57,677 nucleotides of DNA from Pseudomonas citronellolis (GTDB lineage: Bacteria > Pseudomonadota > Gammaproteobacteria > Pseudomonadales > Pseudomonadaceae): positions 1 to 57,677 of the forward strand of contig NZ_JARJLT010000417.1 in NCBI RefSeq assembly GCF_029335315.1, in the 5' to 3' direction. The position numbers were made by a program, and so were the translations under genes. Numbering within the stretch: the stretch's first letter is position 1; every line of letters starts with the position of its first letter. Below are positions 1-8,175 of this stretch, piece after piece. The notes beneath the pieces were generated by a model. That model had not been told where the DNA came from. It ran no database searches and saw only the letters and a program-made list of their open reading frames with translations.

Positions 1-46
1 TTTTTGCGCCCCGCCCCGGGATCGCGGGCATGGCCCGTTCCTACGA
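1..46. repeat. Partial REP-like repeat
   Basis: The segment ending in CGCGGGCATGGCCCGTTCCTAC matches, apart from one base, the right half of the complete element at 26406-26452. The left half lies outside the window. This kind of intergenic palindrome is common in Pseudomonas. It probably separates xdhA from the gene to its left. Confidence 0.6.
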
Positions 47-92
47 AAAATCCACATACCTGAAATAGCTGACCAAAAGATCAGAATTTATG

Positions 93-121
93 TTGACTTG
101 AAAGTCAGCTTTTCCTAGATT
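93..121 (+). promoter_or_regulatory. Sigma-70 promoter of xdhABC-guaD with overlapping palindrome
   Basis: TTGACT (93-98), a 17-bp spacer and TAGATT (116-121) make a good sigma-70 promoter about 45 bp before the xdhA start. The inverted repeat GACTT-GA-AAGTC (95-106) covers the -35 element, a position expected for a repressor site. The two elements are read directly; the repressor is inferred. Purine genes are often under GntR- or TetR-type control, but no such regulator gene is in view. Confidence 0.6.
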
Positions 122-157
122 CGCCTCCAGCGCCCCGCACAAAACAAGAATCCGCCT

Positions 158-171
158 GGAGGCATGCCTTG
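158..171 (+). promoter_or_regulatory. Ribosome binding site that fixes a TTG start for xdhA
   Basis: GGAGG (158-162) lies six bases before TTG (169-171). The nearby ATG at 164 runs into a stop after one sense codon (ATG CCT TGA), so it cannot start xdhA. The protein family begins right at the TTG codon. Confidence 0.75.
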
Positions 172-1632
172 ATCAGGTTCCTGCTCAACCGCGAGCTGCG
201 TGTCGAAGACCGCCTCGACCCGAATCTCACCGTGCTCAACTACCTGCGCCAGCACCTCGGCAAGACCGGCACCAAGGAGGGCTGCGCCTCCGGTGACTGC
301 GGCGCCTGCACCGTGGTGGTCGGCGAGCTGGTCGGTGCCGACGGCGCCGAGCGCATCCGTTACCGCACCCTCAATTCCTGCCTGACCTTCGTCTCCGCCC
401 TGCACGGCAAGCAGTTGATCGTGGTCGACGACCTCAAGCACCGCGGCGAACTGCACGGCGTGCAGCAGGCCATGGTGGATTGCCACGGTTCGCAGTGCGG
501 CTTCTGCACCCCCGGCTTCGTCATGTCGCTGTTCGCCCTGCAGAAGAACAGCGCCGGCGAAACCCCTGAAGCGCGCAAGGCCGAGGCCTACGAAGCGCTG
601 GCCGGCAACCTCTGCCGCTGCACCGGCTACCGGCCGATCCTCGACGCCGCCGAGCAGTCCTGCTGCCAGCAGCGCCCGGACCAGTTCGACGCCGCCGAAC
701 CCCAGACCATCGCCCAGCTGAAAGCCATCGCCCCGCGCGAAACCGCCGAGCTGAACAGCGGCGACAAGCGCTGCCTGCTGCCGCTGACCATCGGCGACCT
801 GGCCGACCTCTACTCCGCCAACCCGCAGGCGCGCCTGCTGGCCGGCGGCACCGACCTGGCCCTGGAAGTCACCCAGTTCCACCGCGAACTGCCGGTGATG
901 ATCTACGTCGGGCATGTCGAGGAGATGAAACGCGTCGAGGTGTTCGCCGACCGCATCGAGCTGGGCGCCGCGGCCTCGCTGACCGACTGCTACGAAGCCC
1001 TGGCCCACGACTACCCGGACTTCGGCGAGCTGCTGCACCGCTTCGCCTCGCTGCAGATCCGCAACCAGGGCACCCTCGGCGGCAACATCGGCAACGCCTC
1101 GCCCATCGGCGACTCGCCGCCGCTGCTGATCGCCCTGGGCGCGCGCATCGTGCTGCGCAAGGGCGCCGAGAGCCGCGAGCTGCCGATCGAGGACTACTTC
1201 ATCGACTACAAGGTCACCGCGCGCCAGGAAGGCGAGTTCATCGAGAAGGTGATAGTCCCGCGCCCGCAGGCCCACCAGGCGTTCCGCGCCTACAAGGTGT
1301 CCAAGCGCCTGGACGACGACATCTCGGCGGTCTGCGCGGCCTTCAGCATTACCGTCGAGGACTGCCGCATCAGCGCCGTGCGCAGTGGCTTCGGCGGCAT
1401 GGCGGCGATCCCCAAGCGCGCCCGCGCCTGCGAGGCGGCGTTGCTCGGCCAGCCGTTCAGCGCCGCCACCTTCGAGAACGCGGCCGTCGCCCTGGGCGAG
1501 GACTTCACCCCGCTCTCGGACTTCCGCGCCAGCAAGGAATACCGCCTGCTCACCGCGCAGAACCTGCTGCGCAAATGCTTCCTCGAACTGGAAGCGCCCC
1601 AGGCCGTGACTCGGGTGACCGCATATGCATAA
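169..1632 (+). CDS. xdhA: Xanthine dehydrogenase small subunit (2Fe-2S and FAD)
   Basis: This is the electron-transfer subunit of cytoplasmic xanthine dehydrogenase, which passes electrons from the molybdenum site on XdhB to NAD. The first 2Fe-2S cluster uses Cys39, Cys44, Cys47 and Cys71. The second uses Cys110, Cys113, Cys149 and Cys151, with the motifs GSQCGFCTPG and LCRCTGYRP. An FAD-binding domain follows (LLAGGTDLAL near residue 223, TLGGNIGNASPIGD near 302), then the CO-dehydrogenase flavoprotein C-terminal domain. The length of 487 residues is normal for the split bacterial enzyme. Translation starts at TTG. The last eight bases overlap xdhB, which implies coupled translation. Confidence 0.96.
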   Translation: MIRFLLNRELRVEDRLDPNLTVLNYLRQHLGKTGTKEGCASGDCGACTVVVGELVGADGAERIRYRTLNSCLTFVSALHGKQLIVVDDLKHRGELHGVQQAMVDCHGSQCGFCTPGFVMSLFALQKNSAGETPEARKAEAYEALAGNLCRCTGYRPILDAAEQSCCQQRPDQFDAAEPQTIAQLKAIAPRETAELNSGDKRCLLPLTIGDLADLYSANPQARLLAGGTDLALEVTQFHRELPVMIYVGHVEEMKRVEVFADRIELGAAASLTDCYEALAHDYPDFGELLHRFASLQIRNQGTLGGNIGNASPIGDSPPLLIALGARIVLRKGAESRELPIEDYFIDYKVTARQEGEFIEKVIVPRPQAHQAFRAYKVSKRLDDDISAVCAAFSITVEDCRISAVRSGFGGMAAIPKRARACEAALLGQPFSAATFENAAVALGEDFTPLSDFRASKEYRLLTAQNLLRKCFLELEAPQAVTRVTAYA

Positions 1633-4015
1633 GCAACAGAAAAGCCAGGAAGAACTGCAGGCGCTGTTCCGCGCCGACCTGACCACCGGCGTGGGCAGGA
1701 GCGTCAAGCACGAGAGCGCGCCCAAGCACGTCAGCGGCGAGGCGGTGTACATCGACGACCGCCTGGAATTCCCCAACCAGTTGCACGTCTATGCCCGCAT
1801 GAGCGACCGCGCCCACGCGCGCATCACCCGGCTCGACGTCAGCCCCTGCTATGACTTCCCCGGCGTGGCCATCGCCATCACCAAGGACGACGTGCCCGGC
1901 CAGCTGGACATCGGCCCGGTGGTCGCCGGCGACCCGCTGCTGGCCGACGGCAAGGTCGAATACCTCGGCCAGATGGTCATCGCGGTGGCCGCCGACAGCC
2001 TGGAGACCGCGCGCAAGGCGGCCATGGCGGCGATCATCGAGTACGAGGACCTGGAGCCGGTGCTCGACGTGGTCGAGGCGCTGCGCAAGAAGCATTTCGT
2101 GCTGGACAGCCACCAGCACAAGATCGGCGACTCCACCGCGCAGCTGGCCAGCGCGCCGCACCGCATCCAGGGCACCCTGCACATCGGCGGCCAGGAGCAC
2201 TTCTACCTGGAGACGCAGATTTCCTCGGTGATGCCCACCGAGGACGGCGGCGTGATCGTCTACACCTCCACGCAGAACCCCACCGAGGTGCAGAAGCTGG
2301 TGGCCGAGGTGCTGGGCATCTCCTTCAACAAGGTGGTGATCGACATGCGCCGCATGGGTGGCGGCTTCGGCGGCAAGGAAACCCAGGCCGCCGCGCCCGC
2401 CTGCCTGTGCGCGGTGATCGCCACGCTCACCGGACGCCCGGCGAAGATGCGCCTGCCGCGCGTCGAAGACATGCAGATGACCGGCAAGCGTCACCCGTTC
2501 TACGTCGAGTACGACGTGGGCTTCGACGACGACGGCCTGCTGCACGGCATCCACATGGACCTGGCCGGCAACTGCGGCTACTCGCCGGACCTCTCCGGCT
2601 CCATCGTCGACCGCGCGATGTTCCACTCCGACAACGCCTACTTCCTCGGCAACGCCACCATCAACGGCCACCGCTGCAAGACCAACACCGCCTCGAACAC
2701 CGCCTACCGCGGCTTCGGCGGCCCGCAGGGGATGGTCGCCATCGAGGAAGTGATGGACGCCGTGGCGCGCCACCTGGGCAAGGACCCGCTGGAGGTGCGC
2801 AAGCGCAACTACTACGGCAAGGAAGAACGCAACGTCACCCACTACCACCAGCAGGTGGAACACAACCTGCTGGAGGAAATGACCGCCGAGCTCGAAGCCA
2901 GCGCCGACTATGCCAAGCGTCGCGCCGAGATTCGCGCGTTCAACGCCGCCAGCCCGGTCCTCAAGAAAGGCCTGGCGCTGACCCCGGTGAAGTTCGGCAT
3001 CAGCTTCACCGCCACCTTCCTCAACCAGGCCGGCGCGCTGATCCACATCTACACCGACGGCAGCATCCACCTGAACCACGGCGGCACCGAGATGGGCCAG
3101 GGGCTCAACACCAAGGTCGCGCAGGTGGTGGCGGAGGTCTTCCAGGTCGACATCGACCGCGTGCAGATCACCGCGACCAACACCGACAAGGTGCCGAACA
3201 CCTCGCCCACCGCCGCCTCCAGCGGCGCCGACCTCAACGGCAAGGCCGCGCAGAACGCCGCCGAAACCCTCAGGCAGCGCCTGGTGGAGTTCGCCGCGCG
3301 GCACTGGAAGGTCACCGAGGAAGACGTCGAGTTCCGCAACAACCAGGTGCGCGTGCGCGACCTGATCCTGCCGTTCGAGGAACTGGTGCAGCAGGCCTAC
3401 TTCGGCCAGGTGTCGCTCTCCTCCACCGGCTTCTACCGCACGCCGAAGATTTTCTACGACCGCACCAAGGCCGCCGGCCGGCCGTTCTACTACTTCGCCT
3501 TCGGCGTGTCCTGCTCCGAGGTGCTGGTGGACACCCTGACCGGCGAATACCGCATGCTGCGCACCGACATCCTGCACGACGTCGGCGACTCGCTGAACCC
3601 GGCCATCGACATCGGCCAGGTGGAGGGCGGCTTCGTCCAGGGCATGGGCTGGCTGACCATGGAAGAGCTGGTGTGGAACGCCAAGGGCAAGCTCGTGACC
3701 AACGGCCCGGCCAGCTACAAGATCCCGGCGATCGCCGACATGCCGCTGGATTTGCGGGTGAAGCTGGTGGAGAACCGCAAGAACCCGGAGCAGACGGTGT
3801 TCCACTCCAAGGCCGTCGGCGAGCCGCCGTTCATGCTCGGCATCTCGGTGTTCTGCGCGATCAAGGACGCCGTGGCGAGCCTGGCCGACTACCGCGTGCA
3901 GCCGCAGATCGACGCCCCGGCGACGCCGGAGCGGGTGCTCTGGGGCGTGGAGCAGATGCGCAAGCTCAAGCAGGCGCAGCAACAGCCCACGCCGACAGCG
4001 GTCGAGCCCGCGTGA
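1625..4015 (+). CDS. xdhB: Xanthine dehydrogenase molybdenum-binding subunit
   Basis: This catalytic subunit oxidises hypoxanthine to xanthine and urate at a molybdopterin centre. Family motifs are in order: GGGFGGKE near residue 245, NTAYRGFGGPQGM, GTEMGQGLNTKV, and the C-terminal AVGEPP block near residue 730, whose glutamate is the catalytic base in this family. At 796 residues it is full length. It overlaps xdhA by eight bases, has no strong ribosome binding site of its own, and probably depends on coupling. A palindromic repeat separates it from xdhC. The co-transcribed xdhC fits its need for cofactor insertion. Confidence 0.96.
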   Translation: MHKQQKSQEELQALFRADLTTGVGRSVKHESAPKHVSGEAVYIDDRLEFPNQLHVYARMSDRAHARITRLDVSPCYDFPGVAIAITKDDVPGQLDIGPVVAGDPLLADGKVEYLGQMVIAVAADSLETARKAAMAAIIEYEDLEPVLDVVEALRKKHFVLDSHQHKIGDSTAQLASAPHRIQGTLHIGGQEHFYLETQISSVMPTEDGGVIVYTSTQNPTEVQKLVAEVLGISFNKVVIDMRRMGGGFGGKETQAAAPACLCAVIATLTGRPAKMRLPRVEDMQMTGKRHPFYVEYDVGFDDDGLLHGIHMDLAGNCGYSPDLSGSIVDRAMFHSDNAYFLGNATINGHRCKTNTASNTAYRGFGGPQGMVAIEEVMDAVARHLGKDPLEVRKRNYYGKEERNVTHYHQQVEHNLLEEMTAELEASADYAKRRAEIRAFNAASPVLKKGLALTPVKFGISFTATFLNQAGALIHIYTDGSIHLNHGGTEMGQGLNTKVAQVVAEVFQVDIDRVQITATNTDKVPNTSPTAASSGADLNGKAAQNAAETLRQRLVEFAARHWKVTEEDVEFRNNQVRVRDLILPFEELVQQAYFGQVSLSSTGFYRTPKIFYDRTKAAGRPFYYFAFGVSCSEVLVDTLTGEYRMLRTDILHDVGDSLNPAIDIGQVEGGFVQGMGWLTMEELVWNAKGKLVTNGPASYKIPAIADMPLDLRVKLVENRKNPEQTVFHSKAVGEPPFMLGISVFCAIKDAVASLADYRVQPQIDAPATPERVLWGVEQMRKLKQAQQQPTPTAVEPA

Positions 4016-4024
4016 CGATCCACC

Positions 4025-4094
4025 GTAGGGCGCATAACGCCACAGCGTTATCCGCCGCCAACGGCGTACAACCGCGAACGGTTGTACGCCCTAC
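4025..4094. repeat. GTAGGGCG-type palindromic repeat, copy 1 (70 bp)
   Basis: The element starts GTAGGGCGCATAACGC and ends with the near reverse complement, GGTTGTACGCCCTAC. Longer copies lie at 6413-6494 and 41499-41593, and a half copy at 49455-49485. It sits inside the xdhB-xdhC gap of an operon, so it would form a hairpin in the mRNA. It has no U tract. Confidence 0.8.
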
Positions 4095-4115
4095 GCCCCT
4101 TCCGAGGTTGAAGCC

Positions 4116-4967
4116 ATGAACTGGATCAGCGCCCTCGCCGACCTGCAGCAACGCGGCGAAGCCGCCGTGCTGGTGACCATCATCGAGGAGCGCGGCTCCA
4201 CGCCGCGCAACGCCGGCTCGAAGATGGTCGTCGGCGCCGACAAGCTGTACGACACCATCGGCGGCGGCCACCTGGAGTACAAGGCCCTGCAGATCGCCCG
4301 CGAGATGCTCCAGCAGCGCAGCCAGCAGCCGCGCCTGGAGCGCTTCAGCCTGGGCGCCAGCCTCGGCCAGTGCTGCGGCGGCGCCACCGTGCTGTTGTTC
4401 GAGCCGATGGGCCAGCCGCAGGCGCATATCGCGGTGTTCGGCGCCGGCCACGTCGGCCGCGCGCTGGTGCCGCTGCTCGCCAGCCTGCCGTGCAAGGTGC
4501 GCTGGATCGACTCGCGCGACGCCGAGTTCCCCGAGGCGATCCCCGCCGGGGTGGAGAAAATCCTGAATGACGACGTGCTCGATGAGGTCGAGAATATGCC
4601 GGCGGGCAGCTACTACATCGTCATGACCCACAACCACGCCCTGGACCTGGAGCTGACCGCGGCGATACTGGGGCGCGACGACTTCGGCTACTTCGGCCTG
4701 ATCGGCTCGGACACCAAGCGCGCCAAGTTCGAACACCGCCTGCGCGACCGCGGCTTCGCCAGCGAGAGCGTGCAGCGCATGCGCTGCCCGATGGGCATCG
4801 CCGAGGTGAAGGGCAAGCTGCCGGCGGAGATCGCCGTGTCCATCGCCGGCGAAGTGATCGCCACCTACAACGCCGCCTTCGGCCAGGAAAAGGCCAGCGG
4901 CGAACACTCGGTGGCCAGGCTCCTGCCCAGCAGCCGCCGCGCCCGCACCGCCGAGAGCGGTGCCTGA
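4116..4967 (+). CDS. xdhC: XdhC, molybdenum cofactor insertion chaperone
   Basis: XdhC binds molybdenum cofactor, protects it while sulfuration takes place and hands it to the XdhB subunit; it is not part of the final enzyme. The N-terminal XdhC/CoxI domain shows IIEERGSTPRNAGSKM and DTIGGGHLEYKAL, and GQCCGGATVLLFE carries the paired cysteines. The C-terminal domain has the Rossmann motif VFGAGHVGRAL. The length of 283 residues is usual. GAGG (4104-4107) lies eight bases before the ATG. The gene sits between xdhB and guaD on the same strand, as in other Pseudomonas purine clusters. Confidence 0.94.
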   Translation: MNWISALADLQQRGEAAVLVTIIEERGSTPRNAGSKMVVGADKLYDTIGGGHLEYKALQIAREMLQQRSQQPRLERFSLGASLGQCCGGATVLLFEPMGQPQAHIAVFGAGHVGRALVPLLASLPCKVRWIDSRDAEFPEAIPAGVEKILNDDVLDEVENMPAGSYYIVMTHNHALDLELTAAILGRDDFGYFGLIGSDTKRAKFEHRLRDRGFASESVQRMRCPMGIAEVKGKLPAEIAVSIAGEVIATYNAAFGQEKASGEHSVARLLPSSRRARTAESGA

Positions 4968-4985
4968 CGGCAGACAACAGACATT

Positions 4986-5018
4986 CGTAGGATGGGTTGA
5001 GCGAAGCGATACCCATCG
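4986..5018. repeat. GTAGGATGGG-type repeat, single arm
   Basis: CGTAGGATGGGTTGAGCGAA followed by GCGATACCCATC lies between xdhC and guaD. A nearly identical arm, followed by an inverted partner, occurs at 49718-49791. This is a second short intergenic repeat family, distinct from REP and GTAGGGCG elements. Confidence 0.7.
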
Positions 5019-5040
5019 TTCCCAGGATCGAGAGAACGAC

Positions 5041-6339
5041 ATGACCAGCAAAGCCTACCGCGCCAGCATCCTGCACAGCGTCGCCGACCCCGCCGAAGTG
5101 GGTGTCGACCAGTCCTACCAATACTTCGAAGACGGCATCCTGCTGGTGGAGGACGGCAAGGTCGCGCGCCTCGGCCACGCCGCCGAACTGCTGCCGCAAC
5201 TGGGCGGCGTGGAAGTGGAGGAATACCGCGACGCGCTGATCACCCCCGGCTTCATCGACACCCACATCCACTACCCGCAGACCGGCATGATCGCCTCCTA
5301 CGGCGAGCAGCTGCTGGACTGGCTGAACACCTACACCTTCCCCACCGAGAAGCAGTTCGCCGACCCGGCCCACGCCGCCGACGTCGCCGGCATCTTCCTC
5401 AAGGAACTGCTGCGCAACGGCACCACCACCGCGCTGGTGTTCGGCAGCGTGCACCCGCAGTCGGTGGACGCGCTGTTCGGCGCCGCCGAGAAGCTCGACC
5501 TGCGCCTGATCGCCGGCAAGGTGATGATGGACCGCAACGCCCCGGACTACCTGACCGACACCGCCGAGAGCAGCTACCGCGACAGCAAGGCGCTGATCGA
5601 GCGCTGGCACGGCAAGGGCCGCCTGCTCTACGCGGTGACCCCGCGCTTCGCGCCCACAAGCACCCCCGAACAGCTCGACGCCGCCGGGCGCCTGCTCAAG
5701 GAGCACCCGGGCGTGTACCTGCACACCCACCTGTCGGAGAACCGCAAGGAGATCGAATGGGTCAAGGAGCTGTTCCCCGAGCGCAGCGGCTACCTGGACG
5801 TCTACGACCACCACGGCCTGCTCGGCGCGCGCTCGGTGTTCGCCCATGGCGTGCACCTGTGCGACGGCGAATGCCAGCGCCTGGCCGAAACCGGCTCGGC
5901 GGTGGCCTTCTGCCCAACCTCGAACCTGTTCCTCGGCAGCGGCCTGTTCGACCTGGCGAAGCTGGAGAAGTACAAGGTCAAGGTCGGCCTGGGCACCGAC
6001 GTCGGCGCCGGCACCAGCTTCTCCCAGCTGCAATCGCTGAACGAGGCGTACAAGGTGATGCAGCTGCAGGGCATCAAGCTCGACCCGTTCAAGTCGCTGT
6101 ACCTCGCCACCCTCGGCGGCGCCCGCGCGCTGGAGCTGCAGGACAAGGTCGGCAGCTTCGCCCAGGGCAACGAGGCGGACTTCGTGGTCCTCGACTACAA
6201 GGCCACCCCGCTGCTGGACTACCGCCTGCAACAGGCGAAGAGCCTGGAAGAGAAGCTCTTCGCCCTGATCATCCTCGGCGACGACCGCGCGGTGCGCGAA
6301 ACCTTCGCCCACGGCCGCCCGGTGCACCAGCGCGGCTGA
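5041..6339 (+). CDS. guaD: Guanine deaminase
   Basis: GuaD hydrolyses guanine to xanthine and ammonia in the cytoplasm, supplying the substrate of the upstream xanthine dehydrogenase. It is an amidohydrolase-fold zinc enzyme. It has the metal motif DTHIHYPQ (His75, His77), HLSENRKE, FAHGVHL and the late metal aspartate in GLGTDVGAG (Asp320). The ATG at 5041 gives 432 residues, the usual size. An in-frame GTG at 4960 would add 27 residues encoded by repeat sequence and overlap xdhC, so I rejected it. A repeat element fills part of the gap after xdhC, but all four purine genes are probably one transcript. Confidence 0.95.
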   Translation: MTSKAYRASILHSVADPAEVGVDQSYQYFEDGILLVEDGKVARLGHAAELLPQLGGVEVEEYRDALITPGFIDTHIHYPQTGMIASYGEQLLDWLNTYTFPTEKQFADPAHAADVAGIFLKELLRNGTTTALVFGSVHPQSVDALFGAAEKLDLRLIAGKVMMDRNAPDYLTDTAESSYRDSKALIERWHGKGRLLYAVTPRFAPTSTPEQLDAAGRLLKEHPGVYLHTHLSENRKEIEWVKELFPERSGYLDVYDHHGLLGARSVFAHGVHLCDGECQRLAETGSAVAFCPTSNLFLGSGLFDLAKLEKYKVKVGLGTDVGAGTSFSQLQSLNEAYKVMQLQGIKLDPFKSLYLATLGGARALELQDKVGSFAQGNEADFVVLDYKATPLLDYRLQQAKSLEEKLFALIILGDDRAVRETFAHGRPVHQRG

Positions 6340-6412
6340 CCCTTACGGTCGCGCCGGCCGGGCCCTCGCTCAGGACCACCCGCCGGCGTGGCCGCTTTTC
6401 TCCCCCGAACCG

Positions 6413-6494
6413 TAGGGCGCATAACGCCCCAGGCGTTATCCGCCGCAAGGCCAAGGTCTGGCGGCGGATAACCGCGAACGGTTATTCGCCCTAC
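6413..6494. repeat. GTAGGGCG-type palindromic repeat, copy 2 (82 bp)
   Basis: The same family as 4025-4094: it begins GTAGGGCGCATAACGCC and closes with GCGGATAACCGCGAACGG and TTATTCGCCCTAC. It lies between the convergent ends of guaD and the universal stress gene and could fold in transcripts from both strands. Confidence 0.85.
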
Positions 6495-6533
6495 GTATGC
6501 CGCCGAGTCGGGGTGATGCGGAAGAGCTTCGCG

Positions 6534-6956
6534 CTATTCCCGCACCTCGACCAACACCGGACAGGGCGCGCGCTCGATCACCCGCTGCCCCACCGACGGG
6601 TCGAGCAGCCGTTCGATCCGTCCCAGGTGGCGGTGGCCGATGACGATCAGGTCGCACGCCAGGCGCTCCGCCTCGCGCAGGATCGCCCGCGCCGGGTCGC
6701 CGGCCAGCAGGCGGCCCTCGGCGCGCCCGGCCGGCAGCTCGCGCAGCGCGGCGTCGAGCAGGCCCTGGGCTTCATGCTGCTCGTGCTCGGCCGGCGGATA
6801 ATCGAGGCCGTCCTCCTGGGTCAGGGCGAAGGCCCGGTCCACCACGCAGACCACCTGCAGGCGCGACTCGCCGCCAGCGGCCAGCTCGGCGGCGGTGGCG
6901 ACGATGCGCCGCGACTGCGGCGAGCCATCGATGGCGACCAGGATGCATTCGAACAT
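6534..6956 (-). CDS. Universal stress protein (UspA family)
   Basis: This is a single-domain cytoplasmic Usp of 140 residues, starting MFECILVAIDGSPQS, with the usual alpha/beta order and the C-terminal strand APCPVLVEV. The ATP-binding loop is normally G-2x-G-9x-G(S/T). Here it reads IGHRHLGRIERLLDPSVGQ: the second glycine is His and the third is Pro. ATP binding is therefore doubtful, as in UspA-type rather than MJ0577-type proteins. GAGGAAA precedes the start. It is divergent from the LysR gene at 7100 across 143 bp. A stress role is inferred from the family only. Confidence 0.88.
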   Translation of the reverse strand: MFECILVAIDGSPQSRRIVATAAELAAGGESRLQVVCVVDRAFALTQEDGLDYPPAEHEQHEAQGLLDAALRELPAGRAEGRLLAGDPARAILREAERLACDLIVIGHRHLGRIERLLDPSVGQRVIERAPCPVLVEVRE

Positions 6957-7099
6957 GGGGTTTCCTCTTCAAGACGGCAAATGCCCGTCATTCTTCGGGC
7001 TGGCCCGGAGTGCGTAAAGGCACCGCTGGCGCATTCCAGAGTTGCGCCGCACGCACGTATCGCCGAGCATCGCTGCGAACGAACGCTCCCGGAGGCGCC

Positions 7100-8023
7100 A
7101 TGGCCCTGCCCGACCTCAACCTGCTGGTCGCCCTCAACGTGCTGCTCGAAGAGGGCAGCGTGGTCGGCGCCGCGCGCCGCCTGCACCTGAGCCCGCCGGC
7201 CATGAGCCGCACGCTGGGGCGCATCCGCGAGGCGGTGGGCGACCCGATCATGGTCCGCGCCGGGCGCAACCTGGTGCCCACGCCACGGGCGCTGCAACTG
7301 CGCGAGGAAGTCAGCGAGCTGGTGGAACACGCCATGCGCCTGTTCAACGCCAAGGAAAACCTGCGCCTGGACCAGCTCGAACGCTGCTTCGTGCTGCGTT
7401 CCAACAACGTACTGGTGGGCGGCTTCGCCTCGCGCATGCTCGCGGTGATGCGCGACGAGGCGCCGCGTTGCAGCCTGCGCATCGCCCCCGAGGCCGACTT
7501 CGACGACGAGGCCCTGCGGCAGAACCGCATCGACCTGTACATCGGCGCCACCTCCAGCCTGGAACCGGAAATCCGCACCCAGACCCTGTTCACAACCAAC
7601 TTCGTCGGCCTGGCGCGCCGCGACCACCCGATCTTCGACGGCGAGATCACCCCGCAGCGTTTCGCCGCCTACCCGCAGATCAGCGTGTCGCGGCGCGGCC
7701 GGTCCGCCGGGCCGATCGACGAGGAACTGGCCAACCTCGGGCTCAGGCGCGACATCCGCCTGATCGCACCGACTTTCCATTCCTCGATCTTCGCCCTGCT
7801 CGAATCCGACCTGCTGCTGCCGATCGCCGAGCATTCGCTGTGGCGCCTCGACCGCCTGGGCCTGTCGCTGCGCAAGTTCGACATTCCGCTGCCGCTGAAA
7901 TCGGTGGTGATCCTCCAGGCCTGGCACCCGCGCTTCGACAACGACCCGGCGCACAGCTGGCTGCGGCAAACGGTGAAGCGCGTGTGCATCGAGCTGCGGG
8001 AGAGTTCGGGGCTGCTGAACTGA
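7100..8023 (+). CDS. LysR-family transcriptional regulator
   Basis: This 307-residue regulator has an N-terminal winged helix-turn-helix (DLNLLVALNVLLEEGSV, then AARRLHLSPPAMSRTLGRI) and a LysR effector domain, with a NodD/LinR-like feel in the first domain. I chose the ATG at 7100 because GGAGG (7091-7095) lies just before it; an upstream in-frame ATG lacks support. The next three genes encode a complete efflux pump on the same strand, 150 bp downstream. The likely role is control of that pump, possibly also of the divergent stress gene. The ligand is unknown. Confidence 0.92.
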   Translation: MALPDLNLLVALNVLLEEGSVVGAARRLHLSPPAMSRTLGRIREAVGDPIMVRAGRNLVPTPRALQLREEVSELVEHAMRLFNAKENLRLDQLERCFVLRSNNVLVGGFASRMLAVMRDEAPRCSLRIAPEADFDDEALRQNRIDLYIGATSSLEPEIRTQTLFTTNFVGLARRDHPIFDGEITPQRFAAYPQISVSRRGRSAGPIDEELANLGLRRDIRLIAPTFHSSIFALLESDLLLPIAEHSLWRLDRLGLSLRKFDIPLPLKSVVILQAWHPRFDNDPAHSWLRQTVKRVCIELRESSGLLN

Positions 8024-8031
8024 TGCCCAAC

Positions 8032-8063
8032 CAGTGCGCCAGGCGCACTGATTAGTTGTAATC
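8032..8063. promoter_or_regulatory. Two adjacent palindromes between the LysR gene and the efflux operon
   Basis: CAGTGCGCC-A-GGCGCACTG (8032-8050) is a perfect inverted repeat with 9-bp arms. GATTA-GTTG-TAATC (8050-8063) follows directly. No T tract follows the first stem at once, so a simple terminator is less likely than a regulator site. The second, AT-rich palindrome fits the LysR T-N11-A pattern loosely. A weak sigma-70 candidate (TTTTCA 8071-8076, TAGACT 8094-8099, 17-bp spacer) lies just downstream. Confidence 0.5.
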
Positions 8064-8175
8064 ATTTCAATTTTCACAGCAATTGGCGCTCCCTAGACTC
8101 ACGGCAAAACCGCAGAGTTCCCGACGCCATGCCTTGTCCAATCCCGCCGCCCGGCCTCCCTCGCGAGGTTCGGAC

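Noticed and set aside
115-3982. Long antisense frames over xdhA and xdhB
   Set aside because: Same GC-skew effect; no family motif, no ribosome site, and the sense genes are certain.
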